Shown: positions 7,505 to 15,008, counted from the stretch's first letter. The stretch is DNA of 27,267 nucleotides from Bacillota bacterium (GCA_023388195.1 JAEWGR010000023.1:1-27267); one strand, 5' to 3'. A program made the numbers and translations. The notes: a model not told the origin generated them from the sequence alone.

Positions 7505-8491
7505 ATGAGTTATAAATTAATTTTTGAACTGGGAACGAAGGTTTTGCAGCAAGAGCCGCTCACCTTTGAAGAAGCAATCAGCCTGACTACAATTGATGAA
7601 GCCGATATTCCGATCCTGTTGGGAATGGCCAATAAGGTCCGGATCACCTTTACAGGCAACCAGGTAGATACCTGCGAAATTGTTAATGCCCGCTCCGGGT
7701 CCTGCACGGAAGACTGCAAATTTTGTGCGCAATCAGCACACCACGACGTTACATGCCCTACCTATCCATTAATGAGCCAGGGCCAAATCCTGCAGGCAGC
7801 CAAAAAAGCCGAAGCCCATGGCGCCTATCGCTTTTGTATCGTAACTGCCGGCTGCGGCATGAAAAACGATCCCGATTTTGATCAGATTACGGCCGCAATC
7901 AAACAAATTGGCCGGGAAACAGGCCTGGAGCGCTGTTGTTCACTCGGAATACTCCGCCCTGATCATGTAAAAGAGTTAAAAGCAGCAGGCATTACCCGTT
8001 ACCATCACAATCTCGAAACAAGCAGAAGTTTCTTTCAGCAAATCTGTACTACCCATACCTACGATGAACGGGTGGAAACCATTAAAAATGTCAAAGCGGA
8101 AGGCCTTGAAGTCTGCTCCGGCGGGATTATCGGTCTGGGTGAGACCTGGGAGCAAAGACTGGAACTCGCCTTTGCCCTGAGAGATCTCGATGTCGACTCG
8201 ATACCTGTCAATGTATTGAATCCGGTCAAAGGAACAGCACTGGAAAACCAACCGCCTTTACGGCCACTGGAAGTGCTGCAGTCATTTGCCATCTTCCGGA
8301 TGATACTGCCGGCAAAGATTATCCGCTATGCCGGCGGCCGGGAACAAGCTCTTGGTGAACTGGTGCCGCTCGGGTTCCTTGCCGGCATCAATGGCATGCT
8401 GATCGGCAACTATCTCACCACAAACGGCCGTGGTGCAGCCGCCGATCTTGAAACAGTGAGACGGCTAGGACTTACGCCCATTGCCCAGTAA
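7505..8491 (+). CDS. bioB: biotin synthase paralogue 2 (radical SAM)
   Basis: Second full-length biotin synthase of 328 residues, starting 13 bases after the first stop with its own AGGAGG. The radical SAM motif is C67-x3-C71-x2-C74. Unlike its neighbour it keeps Cys at the C97-equivalent (C111 in RFCIVTAGCG). It also has C144/C145 (RCCSLG), C181 (ICTTHTY), C204 (EVCSGG), an extra C117, and Arg274. It therefore has more cysteines round the auxiliary site than either classical form. The two proteins align along their length but are clearly diverged, so this is an old duplication or two acquired lineages rather than a recent copy. No bioA, bioD or bioF lies in the window. Confidence 0.9.
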   Translation: MSYKLIFELGTKVLQQEPLTFEEAISLTTIDEADIPILLGMANKVRITFTGNQVDTCEIVNARSGSCTEDCKFCAQSAHHDVTCPTYPLMSQGQILQAAKKAEAHGAYRFCIVTAGCGMKNDPDFDQITAAIKQIGRETGLERCCSLGILRPDHVKELKAAGITRYHHNLETSRSFFQQICTTHTYDERVETIKNVKAEGLEVCSGGIIGLGETWEQRLELAFALRDLDVDSIPVNVLNPVKGTALENQPPLRPLEVLQSFAIFRMILPAKIIRYAGGREQALGELVPLGFLAGINGMLIGNYLTTNGRGAAADLETVRRLGLTPIAQ

Positions 8492-8510
8492 GGAAAAGCA
8501 TAGGGACAAT

Positions 8511-8546
8511 AAGACGAGAGCATCCGGTGATGGATGCTCTCGTCTT
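8511..8546. terminator. bidirectional terminator between bioB and lipoprotein gene
   Basis: A 15-bp perfect stem, AAGACGAGAGCATCC paired with its complement, surrounds a six-base loop. It lies between convergent genes and can serve both. The T tracts are weak (CTTCTGTT on the plus strand, TTATTGT on the minus strand). Confidence 0.85.
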
Positions 8547-8549
8547 CTG

Positions 8550-9008
8550 TTAAATACTGCTTAGCAATTGGGCCAGCACTTTATATTTCGCGTCGCGAAA
8601 AGCCTGATCATAGTCAACAATATACCATTCACCGTCAATTTTCTCCAAACCGACCGGTTTAATGACAATGCCCATCGAATTCTGCTCCTGCTGTAAGGTA
8701 GCAAGCGTTGCAGCATAATTACCCTGTTGAGCGACCTTGGTTACGGAGAGTAAATTGGCATTTTTAATGGAAGAACTGCTTTGCCCGGTAACAAACTTTA
8801 AGACTGTCTTCGTATCGCTGACAGATGACGGTGATACGTAAAGCGCAGCCTCATTCATATGATTACCTTTGGCTGCGGTAAAAAAGGTATGCACCACCTC
8901 TTCCGGTGACAGACCTGTCTGACGTGTAAGATCAGAGCCCCCGCCACAACCTGCCGTTACCAGCAAGACCAGGCTCAATAGAGCAACTAAGATAAACTTG
9001 TTTCTCAT
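8550..9008 (-). CDS. small lipoprotein, NTF2-like/DUF4878-type
   Basis: A 152-residue exported lipoprotein. The signal peptide has a clear lipobox (LLVTAGC, lipidated Cys at about residue 20). The mature part (LSPEEVVHTFFTAAKGNHMNEAALYVSP, and near the end EKIDGEWYIVDYD) has the pattern of small NTF2-like DUF4878 lipoproteins, which have no defined biochemical role. The best ribosome site (AGGGGG) lies about 14 bases upstream, rather far, but no alternative in-frame start exists. It converges with the bioB operon. A TATAAT-like element lies some 55 bases upstream, and further upstream is the structured element at 9138-9241. Confidence 0.8.
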   Translation of the reverse strand: MRNKFILVALLSLVLLVTAGCGGGSDLTRQTGLSPEEVVHTFFTAAKGNHMNEAALYVSPSSVSDTKTVLKFVTGQSSSSIKNANLLSVTKVAQQGNYAATLATLQQEQNSMGIVIKPVGLEKIDGEWYIVDYDQAFRDAKYKVLAQLLSSI

Positions 9009-9137
9009 AACTAGTTTTTTAACCCCCTTGCAACATTATGGTAACAAGATATATCTGTATTATATCATAGAGCCTCCCCTGTGTGCGCTGTTAATTACTG
9101 CCTGGACTTAACCGATAAATAGGCAATACTATGTACT

Positions 9138-9241
9138 CTAAGCCGTAACCGGAACATATAACCCGCTAACCCCGCGGCACGACCACCTGCCCCTGGTGGA
9201 AAACATATTGCCCCGGTAGGTTAAATCGGTTACAGCCTTCG
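9138..9241 (-). other. unidentified multi-stem structured element, candidate RNA
   Basis: This part of the 336-base gap between the lipoprotein and DJ-1-like genes folds into nested stems. The outer stem is 9140-9151 with 9227-9238. An inner stem pairs UAACC and CCGGGGCA with UGCCGCGG and GGUUA, and an apical CCACC/GGUGG hairpin sits at 9182-9198. Two positions of the outer stem are G-U on the minus strand but would be mismatches on the plus strand, so an RNA, if made, is probably read leftward and could be a leader of the lipoprotein gene. It matches no riboswitch family I know. The rest of the gap shows nothing beyond promoter elements. Confidence 0.4.
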
Positions 9242-9261
9242 GCACGGATAATTCAATTTAG

Positions 9262-9325
9262 TTGACAACTGAAAAATATATCCATATAATAATAAATGAA
9301 TACATTCATTTATGAATATTTTCAT
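9262..9325 (+). promoter_or_regulatory. consensus promoter with palindromic operator before the DJ-1-like gene
   Basis: TTGACA (9262-9267) and TATAAT (9285-9290) are exactly 17 bp apart, a perfect sigma-70/sigma-A promoter. Downstream, ATAAATGAAT (9292-9301) and ATTCATTTAT (9304-9313) form a perfect 10-bp-arm palindrome with a two-base centre. A second ATGAA/TTCAT repeat follows at 9312-9325. The palindrome covers the expected transcription start, a typical repressor position, and the TetR regulator at 10136-10726 is the natural candidate. AAGGAG at 9331-9336 is the ribosome site. Confidence 0.8.
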
Positions 9326-9344
9326 TTATTAAGGAGATGAAGCA

Positions 9345-10046
9345 ATGTTAAAACCGGTTGACCAAAAACTGAAAGTTGCTACTCTTGTTTGTCCAGGTGT
9401 TTTTTTACCAGATGTGGTTAATGCGCACGCAGCCTTTAGTGCGTCACCCAATGTAGAATCCTATCTCGTTTGGAAAACACTTGAACCTTTCAATGCACAC
9501 CAGGATTGGCCTATGGCGGCAACTACTACCTTTAATGAATGCCCTGCTGTCGATGTATTGATCATTGGTGCCATTCCTCCGGGTTATGTGGCAGATCAAG
9601 AACTTATTGACTTTATTAAACAAAAGGCGAAACATGCCGATGCGATTATTGGTATTTGTGCTGGGGTTCTAGTGCTTGGAGCTGCTGGACTTTTGGAAGG
9701 TAAGCGCGCTACATCCAATTTTCAGATAGGAGATTCAATAAAGGAATTTGGTGCTATTCCTGTATTAACCAGTGAAGTGGTCATTGATGGTAATTTATAT
9801 ACAGCAGGTCCTGCACATGGATGTTTCGAGGCAGCAATTGAGGCGCTTTCTGCACTCCGTGGCGAGGAGATTGCAAAAATGATGGAATTGGCGTTTGAAT
9901 ATAATCCCCATCCAAAATTTAAAGTGGGGAGTCCTAGCCTTGCTGGCCCGGAACTTGCGCTAAAGATATCAGACATCTATAAAGAATTAACTAATACCTG
10001 CCTGGATAAAGCGCGTACAGCTTATCAGGCAAACCGCAACAGATAA
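9345..10046 (+). CDS. DJ-1/PfpI family protein, isonitrile hydratase-like
   Basis: A 233-residue cytoplasmic protein of the DJ-1/PfpI superfamily. The nucleophile-elbow motif is IIGICAGVLVLGAAGLLEGK, with the reactive Cys at residue 105. Family features follow: KRATSNF, VVIDGNLYTAGPAHG and the late EYNPHPKFKVGSP, which parallels the segment seen in cyclohexyl-isocyanide hydratases. That enzyme hydrates isonitriles to N-formamides; equally it could be an uncharacterised stress hydrolase, and the substrate is not certain. It has a consensus promoter, a strong AAGGAG, and an operator over the start site, so it is probably highly expressed when derepressed. The base composition is more AT-rich than the bioB or comEC genes. 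Confidence 0.8.
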   Translation: MLKPVDQKLKVATLVCPGVFLPDVVNAHAAFSASPNVESYLVWKTLEPFNAHQDWPMAATTTFNECPAVDVLIIGAIPPGYVADQELIDFIKQKAKHADAIIGICAGVLVLGAAGLLEGKRATSNFQIGDSIKEFGAIPVLTSEVVIDGNLYTAGPAHGCFEAAIEALSALRGEEIAKMMELAFEYNPHPKFKVGSPSLAGPELALKISDIYKELTNTCLDKARTAYQANRNR

Positions 10047-10090
10047 CGATTAAATATTATTTTTTTAGTTTTAGTCTTGTTTATGGAATG

Positions 10091-10134
10091 AAACAGGTCA
10101 CTCAATGGATAATTATCCAATGAGTGACCTGTTT
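10091..10134. terminator. bidirectional terminator between DJ-1-like and tetR genes
   Basis: AAACAGGTCACTCA pairs with its complement at 10121-10134. Inside is a palindromic TGGATAATTATCCA separated by a single A-A mismatch on each side. This gives a stem of roughly 20 bp between two convergent genes. Confidence 0.85.
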
Positions 10135-10135
10135 A

Positions 10136-10726
10136 TTATATAATTTTATCATGTTTTTCTGCTAGTCCACCCAAAAATAAATCCAGTTTATAATTCAGAT
10201 TATCCATAAAAGGAAGTTGCGACCGGCTGGCTACAGCAGATTTAATCAGTCCCATAAAAGTTTCAGTAACCATTTCAATTGGAATAGTTTTTCTAAAATC
10301 ACCATTCTTCTGGCCTTCATCGATAATATTAACTAGAATGTCTTTAAACTGAGTATCGTGTGGTGCTTGCTTTAGTCCTAAATGATTATTACATAACCTA
10401 AACAATTGCCGATTATCTTCGAATATCTTTCCCAGTATTACTAGAATTTGTGATATTTTTTCTTGCGGGTGGATTGTTGATTTGTTTAGGGTTTCCAGTG
10501 ACCTTTTTGCTTGGTCAAGGTTTTGAGCCAATACGTATTTGAGAATATCTTCTTTAGAATTAAAATAATTGTAAAAAGTACCTGTACCAATATCTACAGA
10601 CTTTGTTATATCAGCTATAGTTGTTTCTTCAAATCCTTTATTTACGAATAATTCCATTGCAATATCAACTAACGTATTTAATACTTGCGTTTTTTTTCTG
10701 TCTCTGCGACTTATTACTTTTTCCAT
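10136..10726 (-). CDS. TetR-family transcriptional repressor
   Basis: A 196-residue TetR-type regulator. The N-terminal helix-turn-helix is clear (ALF-like VDIAMELFVNKGFEETTIAD, then IGTGTFYNYFNSKEDIL). The rest is a helical ligand-binding and dimerisation domain. A good ribosome site (AGGAGGTAACC) precedes the ATG. It converges on the DJ-1-like gene and probably represses it through the palindrome at 9292-9313; no copy of that palindrome is visible in front of tetR itself. It is strongly AT-rich relative to flanking genes, supporting recent acquisition of the pair. The inducer is unknown. Confidence 0.88.
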   Translation of the reverse strand: MEKVISRRDRKKTQVLNTLVDIAMELFVNKGFEETTIADITKSVDIGTGTFYNYFNSKEDILKYVLAQNLDQAKRSLETLNKSTIHPQEKISQILVILGKIFEDNRQLFRLCNNHLGLKQAPHDTQFKDILVNIIDEGQKNGDFRKTIPIEMVTETFMGLIKSAVASRSQLPFMDNLNYKLDLFLGGLAEKHDKII

Positions 10727-11166
10727 GAGGTTACCTCCTAAAATGGTAATTTTAATGGTTCTTGTTATACAAATCGGTCCAGTTTTATATAATCCAGCCG
10801 GTTTATTAGTTCCCGATTATTTTCGGTGATGCCAATTTCCGCTGGCGGTCTTATTAATTATTCTATAAGCTTCCTTATTTTATATTGTTTTGGGGTTGAT
10901 GTAAAGAAATAATCTGGCTATACCTGTTAATGAAAAAAAACCGGAAACCTTTTAAATTAAAGGGTTTCCAGTTGTTTTACAAATCATACATATCTTGATT
11001 ATGTAGTGATTCAACATTAGATATGAATTTCCAAATCTGGAATTGCATATCTTCTATCACTACCCAGTATCAGCGAGTGGACAAGCAGCTAAATATTGTA
11101 CGTTTACAGATCATGATATTGCGTGATTTTGTCCGTCTTGAGACCGGCAAACAGAGGTTACAGGCA
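10727..11166. other. AT-rich intergenic stretch, mostly featureless
   Basis: No supported gene. The tetR upstream region (10727 to about 10800) contains a TATAAC-like -10 without a strong -35. The stretch 10975-11160 contains short open pieces on the minus strand, such as a frame ending MQFQIWKFISNVESL, without a ribosome site and broken by stops nearby. They may be coding debris. The only firm element is the hairpin at 10933-10969, listed separately. Confidence 0.5.
10933..10969 (-). terminator. rho-independent terminator, minus strand
   Basis: Read on the minus strand, GGAAACCC and GGTTTCC arms (one bulge, with further A/T pairs) are followed by GG and an eight-T run. It lies about 200 bases after the DUF1294 gene, the nearest minus-strand gene that could use it. 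Confidence 0.8.
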
Positions 11167-11427
11167 TTACTGCCAGCGAAAATAGTAATAAACAAAGAGG
11201 TTTATCAACAGAAAGACGGGGATAAAGATAAGAAAAGTTTTATGTTTCGTCTTGTGACGGCAGCTGTACATGCCGCCCCATATGCCAAGAGCCCCGAAAA
11301 AGAATGCGCATAGAAACAGTGTCCGCTCACTAATGCGTTGCCCCTGTTTTCTTGCCTGGCCCTTATCATACCGCATCAGACCGAATGTGACCATATTCCA
11401 GAGCAGCAGCAATACTTCAACATCCAT
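11167..11427 (-). CDS. DUF1294 small membrane protein
   Basis: An 86-residue integral membrane protein of the DUF1294 family. Seen features are an N-terminal membrane helix (VEVLLLLWNMVTFGLM), a YDK motif after it, the SERTLFLCAFFFGALGIWGGMY helix, the hallmark RHKTKHKTF, and a final hydrophobic helix (FLIFIPVFLLINLFVYYYF). The family has no known function. The ATG at 11427 lacks a close ribosome site; AGGAGG is about 20 bases upstream and a GGGGC is nearer, and no better in-frame start exists. It lies downstream of metF on the same strand with a 62-base gap and may be cotranscribed. Confidence 0.8.
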   Translation of the reverse strand: MDVEVLLLLWNMVTFGLMRYDKGQARKQGQRISERTLFLCAFFFGALGIWGGMYSCRHKTKHKTFLIFIPVFLLINLFVYYYFRWQ

Positions 11428-11489
11428 GTTTACGCCCCAGATAAACTTTCCTCCTTCCCAATGCCCTGTTTACGGGTAGCCGAAAAACC

Positions 11490-12353
11490 TTATTGTGACT
11501 GACCGCCCAGTTTTCTGGTAAAATCAATCAATTGGTTGGTTACCGCCACATCGCCCATAGCCATTATGTGGAATCCATCCACCAGCCGGTGGACTTGGCT
11601 GATAAATTCACAGGCGATCTCAAAACCGCTTTTTCCCTGCCCCAGCTCAGCCAGAATATTGGCCGGAACAGTTACCCCGGCAACATGCTTATTAATAAAT
11701 TCTCCCATCTTAAAACTTTTCAAAGGCATTATTCCTAACAGTACCGGTTTATGTAAAGTTCTGGCCTGATCAATAAAATTTCTTGCCTGCACCGCATCAT
11801 AAACAGGCTGGGTTTGAAAAAAATCAGCACCGGCATTAATCTTTTTCCCCATATTAGCCATTTCTGCTTCCATATTGGCCGCTGCCGGGGTAGCAGTAGC
11901 GGCCACGGTGAACTGTGTAGGACCTGTAAAATCCGCGCCATTGGCATCCCGGCCCTGGTTAAGGCTATTGATAAGCTCAATCAGCCTGGCGGTATTATAA
12001 TCATAAACCGCCTTGGACTGATAAGGACCGTGCTGGGGTCCATCACCGGTCGTAGGCAGCAAATATCGGATTCCTAACGCATGGGCTCCCAGCAAATCAG
12101 CCTGTGTCCCCAGCAAACTGCGGTCTCGGCAGGTATAATGAGGAATTGTTTCTATACCAGTCTCTTTTTTAATAATAGCGGCGGCCATGATCGAATTCAT
12201 GCGCAGTCTGGCGTTCGGGCAATCATGGATATTCATCGCATCCACGCCCTGGTATTGCCTGGCCCGGGCGATACCTTCGCCAATATCGGTGCCATTTATA
12301 CCGCCTAACTCAGTGGTGAAAACAAAAGACTTGCCAAGTTTATTCATTACCAT
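11490..12353 (-). CDS. metF: methylenetetrahydrofolate reductase family protein
   Basis: A 287-residue flavoprotein of the MetF family, which reduces 5,10-methylene-THF to 5-methyl-THF for methionine synthesis or for the methyl branch of acetogenesis. Supporting motifs are FTTELGG at the N-terminus, IPHYTCRDR, the LLPTTGDGPQHGPYQ segment in the usual flavin-binding place, and GADFFQTQPVYD. GGGAGGA lies eight bases before the ATG. No metV, Hdr or Wood-Ljungdahl gene neighbours it, so it may be a housekeeping or second copy. The C-terminal part (VDGFHIMAMGDVAVTNQLID) is normal, and nothing suggests damage. Confidence 0.85.
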   Translation of the reverse strand: MVMNKLGKSFVFTTELGGINGTDIGEGIARARQYQGVDAMNIHDCPNARLRMNSIMAAAIIKKETGIETIPHYTCRDRSLLGTQADLLGAHALGIRYLLPTTGDGPQHGPYQSKAVYDYNTARLIELINSLNQGRDANGADFTGPTQFTVAATATPAAANMEAEMANMGKKINAGADFFQTQPVYDAVQARNFIDQARTLHKPVLLGIMPLKSFKMGEFINKHVAGVTVPANILAELGQGKSGFEIACEFISQVHRLVDGFHIMAMGDVAVTNQLIDFTRKLGGQSQ

Positions 12354-12423
12354 TTCTGTATTCCTCCCTTTGGTACATTAATAATATTCCCTAAGCGGCA
12401 ACCAGTTCCTTTATTGTTTTTAA

Positions 12424-12455
12424 AAAACAAAAGACAGAGTCTGCACTCTGCCTTC
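12424..12455 (-). terminator. terminator after kimA
   Basis: On the minus strand CAGAGT-GCAG-ACTCTG is followed by TCTTTTGTTTTTT. It begins about 22 bases after the kimA stop and separates kimA from metF. Confidence 0.8.
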
Positions 12456-12476
12456 TGTACATGCCGCCACCGGCAC

Positions 12477-14315
12477 CTATTTGGGAAGATGGTAGGGAAT
12501 CGTTGTTACCACAACCCGCTCTTTCAAAATAAGTATTGTCCGGAGAATCCAACCGGTCTGGTTATGCAGCAGCCGGTGCCACCATTTTTTAGTTTCAAAT
12601 TCAGGTATTAGTACTGTTATATAGTCTTCCGGTGCTTTTTGGGCCAGCATTTCCTCTATATAAGAAATCAGCGGCTGCATAATTAAGCGGTATGGTGACT
12701 GGATTGTCACAAGCTCAACCCCGGGATTCCACACAGCCCATTTATTCCTGACCCGTTGGGCCGATTCTTCATCACTGGCGATATGCAGGGCAATGATATT
12801 ATCCCCTATTGTCCTCGCATATTCCAGCGTCTCAAAAACCACGCGGGTAGGCGTTGAAACAGGAACAATAACCGTATTTTTCCGCTCATACCCCGGCTGG
12901 CTGTGGGCAATATCCTCCAGCGGGAGGTGCAGCTGTTCGGCCATATCGTTGTAATGTGATCGTATCTGCTTAAAAATATAAATCATGACCGGAATAAAAA
13001 TCAGAATAATCCAGGCGCCGTGTACGAATTTGGTTACCGTAATAATCATTACGACCAGGCCGGTAACGGTTGCCCCAATGCCGTTAATAACTGCCCGCAG
13101 CTGCCAGCCGCGCCGTTTTTCCCGGAACCAGTGCACAATCATTCCGGTCTGGGCAATGGTGAAGGATACGAAAACACCGATCGCATAGAGAGATATCAGG
13201 TGATCGGTATTGCCACGATACACAATAATAAGAATTGCTGCTGCCACTGTCAGCAAAATAATGCCGTTTGAATAAGTAAGGCGCTCGCCCCGCACAGCCA
13301 AATAACGCGGCATATAACCGTCCCGGGCAACAATCGACAGTAGTATCGGCAGACCGTTATAGGCCGTATTGGCAGCCAGATACAACACCAGCATGGTTGT
13401 TACCTGAATGTAAAAATATACCGGGCCACGGTTAAAGATTGCTTCTGCGAGCTGGGACAAGGCAGTTACACTATGCACCGGCATAATATGATGATGGATA
13501 ATCAAAAAAGTAATACCAATAAACATAAAGCCAAGAATGCCTGCCATCCAATACGTCGTGACAACCGCATTGCGTGCTGACGGTTTCCGAAACATAGGGA
13601 CACTGTCGGCAATTGCCTCAATCCCAGTCATCGAACTACACCCATTGGCAAAGGCCCGTAAAATAAGAAACAATATAGTCCAGTCTAATTGCTGCCTTAC
13701 CAAAGATTCCGCCGGAATTATGACCGGCGAATAAATTGCCTGATAGATGCCCACCACCAGCAAGCCTAGAATCCCTGCCAAAAAGGCGTAAGTCGGATAA
13801 ACAAAGGCATTTGACGATTCCCTTACCCCCCGCAGGTTTAGCACCATAAGGATACCAAATAGAATACAGAGGTCAATAATCACTTCCTGCCCTGTTAAGC
13901 GGGGAAAAGCGGACACAATCGCCGCTGTCCCGGCCGAAACGCTTACGGCTGCCGTCAATATATAATCTGCAAAAACAGCAGCGGCGGCAACTAAAGCCGG
14001 CATTTCACCCAAATTTTTCTTAGCCACCGCATAGGCCCCGCCACCGCCGGGGTTGGCCTTAGCTACCTGTACATAAGATATCGCCACAAGCATTAATAAT
14101 ATTAAAATTGAAATAGCCACCGGTCCGATAAAGCCATAAGCTACCACATGGGCCGCCACTAAGGTCAACATGATTTGTTCAGGCCCGTAGGCCACGGAAG
14201 ACAAGGCATCAGAAGAAAATATGGATAAAGCCTTCCACTTGGGGAGCCTTTCATGGGACAACTCAGTGTTATGAAGCGGTTTGCCAATAAGAAACCGCCT
14301 GATTTCTCTCATCAT
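12477..14315 (-). CDS. kimA: KimA-type high-affinity potassium importer (APC superfamily)
   Basis: A 612-residue transporter matching the KimA (formerly YdaO) family in length and sequence. The N-terminal signature is LSHERLPKWKALSIFSSDAL, then SSVAYGPEQIML. About twelve membrane helices run to residue 440, followed by a cytoplasmic C-terminal region (about 450-612) with a universal-stress-like fold. KimA is a K+/H+ symporter inhibited by c-di-AMP in Bacillus subtilis. The c-di-AMP riboswitch found in the leader independently supports the identity over a generic amino-acid permease. GGAGG lies 11 bases before the first of two adjacent ATGs. The transcript has a leader of about 500 bases. Confidence 0.88.
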   Translation of the reverse strand: MMREIRRFLIGKPLHNTELSHERLPKWKALSIFSSDALSSVAYGPEQIMLTLVAAHVVAYGFIGPVAISILILLMLVAISYVQVAKANPGGGGAYAVAKKNLGEMPALVAAAAVFADYILTAAVSVSAGTAAIVSAFPRLTGQEVIIDLCILFGILMVLNLRGVRESSNAFVYPTYAFLAGILGLLVVGIYQAIYSPVIIPAESLVRQQLDWTILFLILRAFANGCSSMTGIEAIADSVPMFRKPSARNAVVTTYWMAGILGFMFIGITFLIIHHHIMPVHSVTALSQLAEAIFNRGPVYFYIQVTTMLVLYLAANTAYNGLPILLSIVARDGYMPRYLAVRGERLTYSNGIILLTVAAAILIIVYRGNTDHLISLYAIGVFVSFTIAQTGMIVHWFREKRRGWQLRAVINGIGATVTGLVVMIITVTKFVHGAWIILIFIPVMIYIFKQIRSHYNDMAEQLHLPLEDIAHSQPGYERKNTVIVPVSTPTRVVFETLEYARTIGDNIIALHIASDEESAQRVRNKWAVWNPGVELVTIQSPYRLIMQPLISYIEEMLAQKAPEDYITVLIPEFETKKWWHRLLHNQTGWILRTILILKERVVVTTIPYHLPK

Positions 14316-14493
14316 TTGTCGATCTGCCTCCGTCTGCTATCCTGATTCCACTCTTATATTATTGTCTTTATAGCATCGCCGCTTGCATGCCTCCCTTAAA
14401 AATATCGAATATCCATCTAAATGGGCAACAAAAAACGGCACAGGAATACAATAGGTACGATTTGCACCTTCTGCATTGCTATGCCGGTCTACT

Positions 14494-14597
14494 AAACACC
14501 CAAGCACTTTTACTGCTTCTGTGTTTTGTCCCCCAGTTATATATTTAGTTTACAAGGACAGAAACCCCTTAGTGTTTACTAAGTCTTCCCGGTCCTT
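14494..14597 (-). other. two further stem-loops in the kimA leader
   Basis: Between the riboswitch and kimA, AAGGAC/GTCCTT (14554-14559 with 14592-14597) encloses CTTAGT-GTTT-ACTAAG (14568-14583). Further down is AAACAC...AAGCA with its complementary TGCTT...GTGTTT (14494-14526). They are unexplained; possible roles are mRNA stability or a second control. The rest of the leader down to 14316 shows nothing recognisable. Confidence 0.45.
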
Positions 14598-14633
14598 GGT
14601 GAACTCCCTGAATGTTCCAAATGTTCTTCCGAG

Positions 14634-14790
14634 AAAAAGAAATAGACCCATAAGGTCTTGCGACCCCTTGCTTTGGCCTACGAAGTTAGCTGACGGGTAG
14701 GATGGCAAGAGATAAGACATCCTTTCTGCCAAAGGCAGAATTAACCCCTGATTTGGGTCCTCCGCTTCCGTTTCCGGAACTCGACCTTAC
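14634..14790 (-). ncRNA. c-di-AMP (ydaO/yuaA-type) riboswitch with terminator
   Basis: Read on the minus strand, the leader carries the conserved elements of the ydaO class. They are GUUCCGGAAACGGA followed by GCGGAGGACCC, GGGGUUAAUUC, a variable hairpin, and GUCAGCUAACUUCGUAGGC. The class senses c-di-AMP and usually turns genes off. An off-switch can be traced. GGUC of the 5' strand (within 14783-14788) pairs with GGCC (14675-14678) in the aptamer P1. Without ligand, AAGGUC can instead pair with GACCUU (14652-14657). That segment otherwise forms the AGACC/GGUCU hairpin (14644-14658) followed by AUUUCUUUUU. The aptamer call is firm; the terminator stem is short and the switching model is inference. 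Confidence 0.9.
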
Positions 14791-14828
14791 TTATAGTATT
14801 TTTAATTAACATTAACCTATCTGCTATT

Positions 14829-14857
14829 ATTATATATTCTTCCATTAAGAAAGACAA
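14829..14857 (-). promoter_or_regulatory. kimA promoter
   Basis: TTGTCT (14857-14852) and TATAAT (14834-14829) are 17 bp apart on the minus strand, about 40 bases upstream of the riboswitch. Confidence 0.75.
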
Positions 14858-14901
14858 GATACTAAATATTTACTTCCATAAATAAAATCAACAAGCTCTT
14901 C

Positions 14902-14945
14902 TGCAGGCAGGATTGTTAGGAACGCGCTACTAACATCCGGCCTGC
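14902..14945 (+). terminator. isolated long hairpin in the kimA / HD-protein intergenic region
   Basis: TGCAGGC pairs with GCCTGCA, and GGATTGTTAG pairs with CTAACATCC (one bulged T), around a ten-base loop; ATTCTTATT follows. It resembles a plus-strand terminator but no gene lies upstream on that strand. It sits between two divergent promoters. Confidence 0.45.
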
Positions 14946-15008
14946 ATTCTTATTGACATTGTCCAAAATTAAGTGGACTGGCCGGACCGCTTTCTCTCTT
15001 GTTAATTT

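Noticed and set aside
10975..11160. Minus-strand coding debris, possibly a decayed gene
   Set aside because: Short pieces in different frames interrupted by stops; no motif strong enough to name a parent gene.
11023..11313. Plus-strand open frame of 96 codons
   Set aside because: No ribosome site, no family resemblance, and its second half is antisense to the DUF1294 gene.
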